A stretch of DNA of 64,000 nt from Pyrinomonadaceae bacterium MAG19_C2-C3. Its GTDB lineage: Bacteria > Acidobacteriota > Blastocatellia > Pyrinomonadales > Pyrinomonadaceae. The stretch is from the NCBI GenBank assembly GCA_024330265.1, contig JANDLT010000014.1, positions 31,594 to 95,593 of the forward strand. Reading direction: 5' to 3'. Shown in pieces: positions 60,601-64,000 of the stretch. Position 1 is the stretch's first letter; every line of letters begins with the position of its first letter. The notes beneath the pieces were generated by a model, which was not told where the DNA came from, did no database searches, and saw only the letters and a list, made by a program, of their open reading frames with translations. A program made the translations under genes and the position numbers.

Positions 60601-61804
60601 CATAAAGAGTATATGCCGCACCGTTCAAGGTCGAACCTTCAAGCCCCACCTGCACCGCCGGTACTTCCAACCGCACCCACTGCCCGGCGGCGGGCAACTC
60701 TCCCATGTAACGTCTGCTGGCGGTCGAATCAGTACCCCACATAATATTATTAGCTCCCCAGTAAGCGCGATGTTCCCAGTCACCGTTATTCCACTGAAGC
60801 ATTATTTCGCTTGGCAAGTTCTGCGGGTCTAGGTAGACGTAAGCTACCAGCACATCGCCCTTGTTAATCGTTAAAGTGTCCGTCGCGCCGAAAAAATACT
60901 GTTGGTGCATTCCCGTGACACCGTTCGATTGAATGCTAGACGCGCCGGAGAAAGAAACCGGATCATAGTTCGTCCAGTACCAGCTATCGTTACTACCTTG
61001 AGGCGTTGCTCCATTGGGTGGTGCATCTTCTACCCACACGGTGTCGTTGGATGGATCAAAGGTTGGTGTCGGCGACGGTGTTGGCGGGGGTGCGGCATCC
61101 GGTGCTGCCGGGTAAATCGGTGATGAAGAAGCGACGCTGTTGCGCGCGTCCGCCACTCCGGTTCGCCGTCCCGCCAGATCATATGTGTAAGTAACGTATG
61201 AACCATCGGGCTGTGTGGTTTTATTAACCCGCCCCGCCGCATCGTAAGCATAACTCGTAGTCTTACCCGGCGCATTGGTCGTCGAGGTCAAGCGTCCACG
61301 AGCGTCGTAAGCGAAATCGGTTAAGCTGCCCGCCGCATCCGTCTTGCGTGTCAGATTGCCGCTCACGTCATATTCTAAGGTCGTCACATTCCCTTTCGCA
61401 TCCGTCGCCGTAAGCAACAATCCGCGCGCGTCGTATGTGAAAGTCGTCGTCTTGTTCAGCGCGTCTTTGGTGGTAAGCAAACGCCCCTGCGCGTCGTAAG
61501 TGTTGGTCGTGATGCCGCCCATCCGGTCGGTCGCGGTCAACACTTGCCCAAACGAGTTATAAGTATAGGTGGAAGTTCCGAGTACATCGGTTTCCGTCAA
61601 GCGATTGCCGTTCGCATCGTAGGTATAGGTTTCCGTGTGACCGAGCGCGTCGGTTTTACCCGTCACGTTAAGCCCATTGTCATAAGTCCAATTCTTCGTC
61701 TGCGAACCGCCACAGCTACACGCGCCTTCCACGCGCGTCACGACATTGCGACCTTTGCTTTTGTCGAAGAAGTATTTCGTGACGTGACCGAGCGCGTCCG
61801 TCAC
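57686..61804 (-). CDS. RHS-repeat protein, C-terminal part of a frameshifted gene
   Basis: A 1,372-residue frame rich in YD repeats (GxTxYxYDxxGR type) that ends in the RHS core signature GLYYYRARWYDAQSGRFISEDP, then NLYAYVWNNPARFRDPSGL and a ~120-residue variable tip with an Ala-rich hydrophobic stretch and a Cys-rich end. Within the repeat array, residues ~240-620, two tandem ~165-residue beta-rich domains (NDTVWVEDAPPNGATPQ and NDTVWVEDGLPAGAVLT starts) are inserted, bounded by Pro/Thr linkers. The opening GTG is not a real start: the frame continues upstream through sequence equivalent to GGVERYTLNYISNTETDVTD, so this is the downstream part of the gene starting at 63822. RHS proteins form cocoon shells around C-terminal toxins. 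Whether this tip is toxic is unknown. Confidence 0.85.
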   Translation of the reverse strand: MTDALGHVTKYFFDKSKGRNVVTRVEGACSCGGSQTKNWTYDNGLNVTGKTDALGHTETYTYDANGNRLTETDVLGTSTYTYNSFGQVLTATDRMGGITTNTYDAQGRLLTTKDALNKTTTFTYDARGLLLTATDAKGNVTTLEYDVSGNLTRKTDAAGSLTDFAYDARGRLTSTTNAPGKTTSYAYDAAGRVNKTTQPDGSYVTYTYDLAGRRTGVADARNSVASSSPIYPAAPDAAPPPTPSPTPTFDPSNDTVWVEDAPPNGATPQGSNDSWYWTNYDPVSFSGASSIQSNGVTGMHQQYFFGATDTLTINKGDVLVAYVYLDPQNLPSEIMLQWNNGDWEHRAYWGANNIMWGTDSTASRRYMGELPAAGQWVRLEVPAVQVGLEGSTLNGAAYTLYDGRAAWDHAGKAAQSQVLPTPPAGSANDTVWVEDGLPAGAVLTSYGEEWNWAGINPKPVSGTSAHPSRAMSGLHMHDFSNVTATLPVSTGEVLVAYVYLDPVNTPSEVLLQWNDGSSWEHRAYWGANNISWGADGTDSRRNMGALPEAGRWIRLEVPASAVGLEGHTLNGMSFTLWGGQATWDRAGKAPTLLLAEPTPTPTPMPSPTPSASPTPPPTPTPVTHVNDTTYRYDGAHRLTREINAAGKTTVYKYDLMSNLTGRTDALGNTTNYEYDEFNRLVKTIYPAAASGATRLTETIEYDAGGNVKKKIDQAGRITLYEYDGSNRLIKLTDPTLQITRYEYNARSNVTAIIDAIGQRYTFAYDALGRVIETSRDGNAMSFAYDAVGNRTQRTDYNGVLTNHAYDALNRLTTTAYPDATTVTYTYDKLSHLTQATNSNGAVAIRYDDSGQVSGVTDVWGQTLGYAYDANGNRTELKLGTTTIATYGYDTLNRLAQLTDGAGATVAYAYDVTNKLTSRSLPNGVTTAYRYDGLNRLTRLADATQTASITDNQYAYNATGNITQKVDGEGSQTYGYDTLDRLTSAARPNTPTESYAYDAVGNRTSSHQSANNTYQGFNKLASANGVTYQYDNNGNLITKTDSAGTTTYIWDYENRLTRVVRPDGVSVNYKYDALGRRIERSTSTGQLTKFVYDNQDVVRDIYQDGTTTDYLNGLGVDEKLRQTSAAGVFYFTADQLGSTTALTDAAGNVVERMTYDAFGNGTGSTRTRYTYTGREFDADTGLYYYRARWYDAQSGRFISEDPIGFGGGDVNLYAYVWNNPARFRDPSGLSGDALILGGGAAAAAGAAGGYGAAAAAAAAAAPAVAVAAAGAAAIYGAWQLGEWLAEQPWNPLTHPPIPPPPPITCDTPDKPGRVIPFPPPMPPGFERCTFVPASSTPERCIYFCAKSKRMIAHPNYGECPPEIIIGTVEVPYP

Positions 61805-63822
61805 ATCCGTTTCCGTGTTGCTGATATAGTTGAGCGTGTAGCGTTCGACCCCGCCATGTTTTTCTGAAGTAATCGCGCGACGTAGGTGTGCGATTCAACG
61901 ACGTTGCCGAGCGCGTCTGTAACCGAAGTTAATGCCGACCCGGACGAAAGAGCATAAGTAAATTGATATTTCGAGTTATCGGCATAAATCACCGACGACA
62001 ATTCTCTGTTAGAACCATAAGCGTAAGTTGCGATTAAGCCAAAGCCGTCGGCGATTGATGTAACTTGCCCGTTAGCATCGCTCGTTACATTCAACACACG
62101 TCCAGACGTATCTATGACGGACGTGAGACTACCGTCCGCATCATAAGTGAGTGTTGTCTGATTGTTGTTGCGATCCGCGAGCGTCAGCAGTTTGCCCGCC
62201 GCATCGAAGCGGTGAATACGCCCATCCGGGAATAAAAGCGCGAAACTGCCTTTCGCGTTCTTCGTTATTTGTCCGTGAAAGTCCGCTTGCGTCGGAACAA
62301 ATACGCCCGCCGAAGACGACCTACTGAAGTCAACGGCTCGTCCGTCCGACAGGTACAGCCGGAGACTGTTATCCGTTCTGAACCTTATGGTTTCGTCGTA
62401 AGCCGTCGCCCAACCTCTGCCGAAGAAGTTGGTGTGAGGTGAGTTACTGTTGTAAGTGCGCTGGATAACAATCGGCTCTCCCGCTCCGGGCAACAGATAA
62501 TCCGTTTGCTGTAAGTACATGTTGCCGTTTGTAACGTTGACAGGCTCGCCAACATTGGCGTTGCAAGCAGTCGCGCCCGCGTTCGCATCGTCGTTGTTGA
62601 TGAGGACGGTGGCGGTAGCACAAGCGTTGAAATCGTCACAGACGCGATAAGTGAGAGAATCCGCTCCGGTATAGCCGGGCGTCGGCGAGTACCATGGACG
62701 GTCACTTACCACGTTGTAATCGAAGATTAAAGTTCCGTGAGATGGAGGACTGACGATAGTAGTTGCGAGCCAGTCGCCATCGGGATCGCGGTCGTTACTC
62801 TTAAACCAGCCGATATAGCCCGGCGCAGTTACGGTGTACCTGTCATCGGCAGCCGTCGGCTTTTCATTGACGATGTTGATCGTCACGGTCGCCGTCGCGC
62901 AAGCGTTGAAATTGTCACAAACCTGATAGGTCAGCGTGTCTGTTCCAGAGTAGCCCGGCTTCGGGTAGTACCACGGATGGTCGCTCACCTCATTGTAATC
63001 GAACACCAACCTACCGTGTGTAGGTTGTGAAACAGATTTGACCGTCAGGCTATCTCCGTCGGCATCACGGTCGTTGCCTCTGAACCAACCAATGTAGCCG
63101 TCCCGATGCAGACTATAAGTATCGTCCGCCGCGACGGGCGTTCGATTGACCACGTTAATCGTAACGGTTGCGGTGGAACAACCGCCGAAGCGGTCGCAAA
63201 CCGTGTAACTAAGCGAATCTGTGACGGCATAGTTTGGCGGGTAGTACCACGGATGATCGCTCATCTCATTGTAGTCGTACACTAACCTGCCATGTGCGGG
63301 CGGGGAAACTGATCTAACCGTCAAACTGTCTCCATCAGCGTCGCGGTCGTTGCCTCTGAACCAACCGATGTAGCCGGGATTATGTATCTCATATATGTCG
63401 CTTACTGCGACGGGGTTCTGATTGACGATGTTGATTGTTACGTTAGCAGTGGCGCAGGCATTAGAAGGATCACATATCCGGTATGTAAGTGAATCCGTTC
63501 CGACGTAGCCCTCGTGCGGTGTGAACCATGGATGAGCACTGACTTCATTGAAGTCAAAGCCAAGTGTGCCATGTGAAGGCGGGCTGATAATACTGGTCGT
63601 AAGGAAGTCTTCGTCCGGGTCGTTGTCATTGCTTGTGAACCAGCCGATGTAGCCCGGATTGTGAATGGTGTACACATCATCCATTGCTGAAGGTGGTCGG
63701 TTGCTTTGCGCTTGTGCAATGACGAGGCAGATGGACGGTAGCATCAGCAAAAAGATGACGCGGCTAAAATATCGAGTAACGACATGACAAACTTTAGGCA
63801 CGACGCGGCGAAAGCGAGGCAT
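61801..63822 (-). CDS. Secreted Ig-like repeat plus DUF6531 protein, N-terminal part of the frameshifted RHS gene
   Basis: A 673-residue frame with AGGAG about 10 bp before the ATG at 63822 and a signal peptide (VIFLLMLPSICLVIAQAQ). Four tandem ~93-residue Ig-like (Big_9/cadherin-like) domains follow, each with a GYIGWF(x)(S/G)NDxDxD calcium-type motif and SLTYxVCDxFxACATATVTI. Next comes a DUF6531-type RHS N-terminal segment (NVGEPVNVTNGNMYLQQTDY, IQRTYNSNSPHTNFFGRGWA) and the first YD repeats (TLTYDADGSLTSVIDTSG). The frame then changes at about 61880, after ESHTY, and terminates shortly after. The downstream frame at 57686 continues the same repeat array, so a roughly 10-bp deletion has split one gene of about 2,045 codons. 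Confidence 0.85.
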   Translation of the reverse strand: MPRFRRVVPKVCHVVTRYFSRVIFLLMLPSICLVIAQAQSNRPPSAMDDVYTIHNPGYIGWFTSNDNDPDEDFLTTSIISPPSHGTLGFDFNEVSAHPWFTPHEGYVGTDSLTYRICDPSNACATANVTINIVNQNPVAVSDIYEIHNPGYIGWFRGNDRDADGDSLTVRSVSPPAHGRLVYDYNEMSDHPWYYPPNYAVTDSLSYTVCDRFGGCSTATVTINVVNRTPVAADDTYSLHRDGYIGWFRGNDRDADGDSLTVKSVSQPTHGRLVFDYNEVSDHPWYYPKPGYSGTDTLTYQVCDNFNACATATVTINIVNEKPTAADDRYTVTAPGYIGWFKSNDRDPDGDWLATTIVSPPSHGTLIFDYNVVSDRPWYSPTPGYTGADSLTYRVCDDFNACATATVLINNDDANAGATACNANVGEPVNVTNGNMYLQQTDYLLPGAGEPIVIQRTYNSNSPHTNFFGRGWATAYDETIRFRTDNSLRLYLSDGRAVDFSRSSSAGVFVPTQADFHGQITKNAKGSFALLFPDGRIHRFDAAGKLLTLADRNNNQTTLTYDADGSLTSVIDTSGRVLNVTSDANGQVTSIADGFGLIATYAYGSNRELSSVIYADNSKYQFTYALSSGSALTSVTDALGNVVESHTYVARLLQKNMAGSNATRSTISATRKRM
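61870..61890 (-). other. Frameshift point in the RHS gene
   Basis: On the minus strand the reading passes from the HTY frame (HTYVARLL) to the RAITSEKHGGVERYTLNY frame within TACGTCGCGCGATTACT. Comparison with the YDAQGR and YDARGL units of the other repeats indicates that about 10 bases (expected TACGACGCGCAAGG...CGC) are missing here. Confidence 0.7.
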
Positions 63823-64000
63823 AAAGAGAAGACTCCTGTTTAGAAGAACTAGAAAACGTCAACCTATACGCAGTAGTGCGTCGGCATGAGGAATTTGTTG
63901 ATTAAGGACGTAAAAACCGGATGAGACTTTCGGACATCTAACGGGGAGTTAGTATCGAAAGTTGTGGAAATAAGATGAGGCTCTAAAAAATAGAGATAGC

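Overview
The window is 64 kb of bacterial chromosome, about 55% GC by eye. It is most like an Acidobacteriota genome of the Blastocatellia/Pyrinomonadaceae type. That placement is an inference from gene content: paired secreted M16 proteases, a Hfq-like Sm protein with a long N-terminal tail, a 2,079-residue alpha-2-macroglobulin, FrzS-like and MJ0042 zinc-ribbon receiver proteins, PilT, an RHS protein with Pro/Thr linkers, and many short intergenic repeats. No rRNA or taxonomic marker confirms it. Most genes lie on the minus strand. Housekeeping anchors are nadC-valS, pdxA, ilvE, pyk, yacG and a tRNA-Glu(CUC).

Layout. 1-1.3 kb: 3'-truncated GAF-SpoIIE phosphatase. 1.4-6.3 kb: a compact DNA-replication/repair module. 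An XRE repressor, an IrrE/ImmA-like protein and a DnaG-like primase run leftward; a small coiled-coil protein, a SWIM-Rad52 annealing protein and a HTH-like protein run rightward. The shared intergenic region holds a sigma70-like promoter abutting a palindrome. 6.4-16.8 kb: VOC protein, Ctp protease, two M16 proteases with complementary active-site halves, a Ycf48-like propeller, phenylalanine hydroxylase and a secreted coiled-coil protein. 16.9-26.3 kb: nadC-valS, receiver proteins, a pseudopilin-like protein, pdxA and the Hfq-like protein. 26.7-33 kb: alpha-2-macroglobulin. 33-43.9 kb: ilvE, pyk, a GH15 enzyme, two thioredoxin-fold proteins, yacG, a diguanylate cyclase, a tRNA and a radical SAM enzyme. 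44-49.4 kb: a LolA-like protein, an ABC ATPase and permease pair and an outer-membrane-type lipoprotein, with an S23/IVP four-helix-bundle gene wedged inside the ABC pair. 49.6-56.3 kb: PGPGW protein, GlcD-type oxidase, ExbD-like protein, CDF metal exporter, zinc-ribbon receiver protein and PilT. 56.4-63.8 kb: an RHS island with a frameshifted main gene, a possible immunity gene, a pilin-like gene and a displaced RHS tip.

Two classes of dispersed repeat run through the window. One consists of heptamer-periodic arrays (AGTAGGC, AGTGGTC, AGAAGTC, AGTAGAA and related units), mostly arranged as facing inverted arms. They abut or enter the 3' ends of at least eight genes, supplying stop codons or C-terminal tails. 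The other is a family of nested GC-rich palindromes with ends GTTTAGAGG...CCTCTAAAC.

The strongest candidates for new biology are (i) the divergent XRE/IrrE/primase - SWIM-Rad52 module, whose layout recalls the Deinococcus DdrO-IrrE-DdrA circuit and whose Rad52 half has its own ribosome binding site just after an (AC)6 tract; (ii) the heptamer repeats as gene-end elements, including one pair enclosing an S23/IVP gene inside an ABC transporter operon; and (iii) the broken RHS island. Functions are inferred from sequence reading alone; no database search was run.
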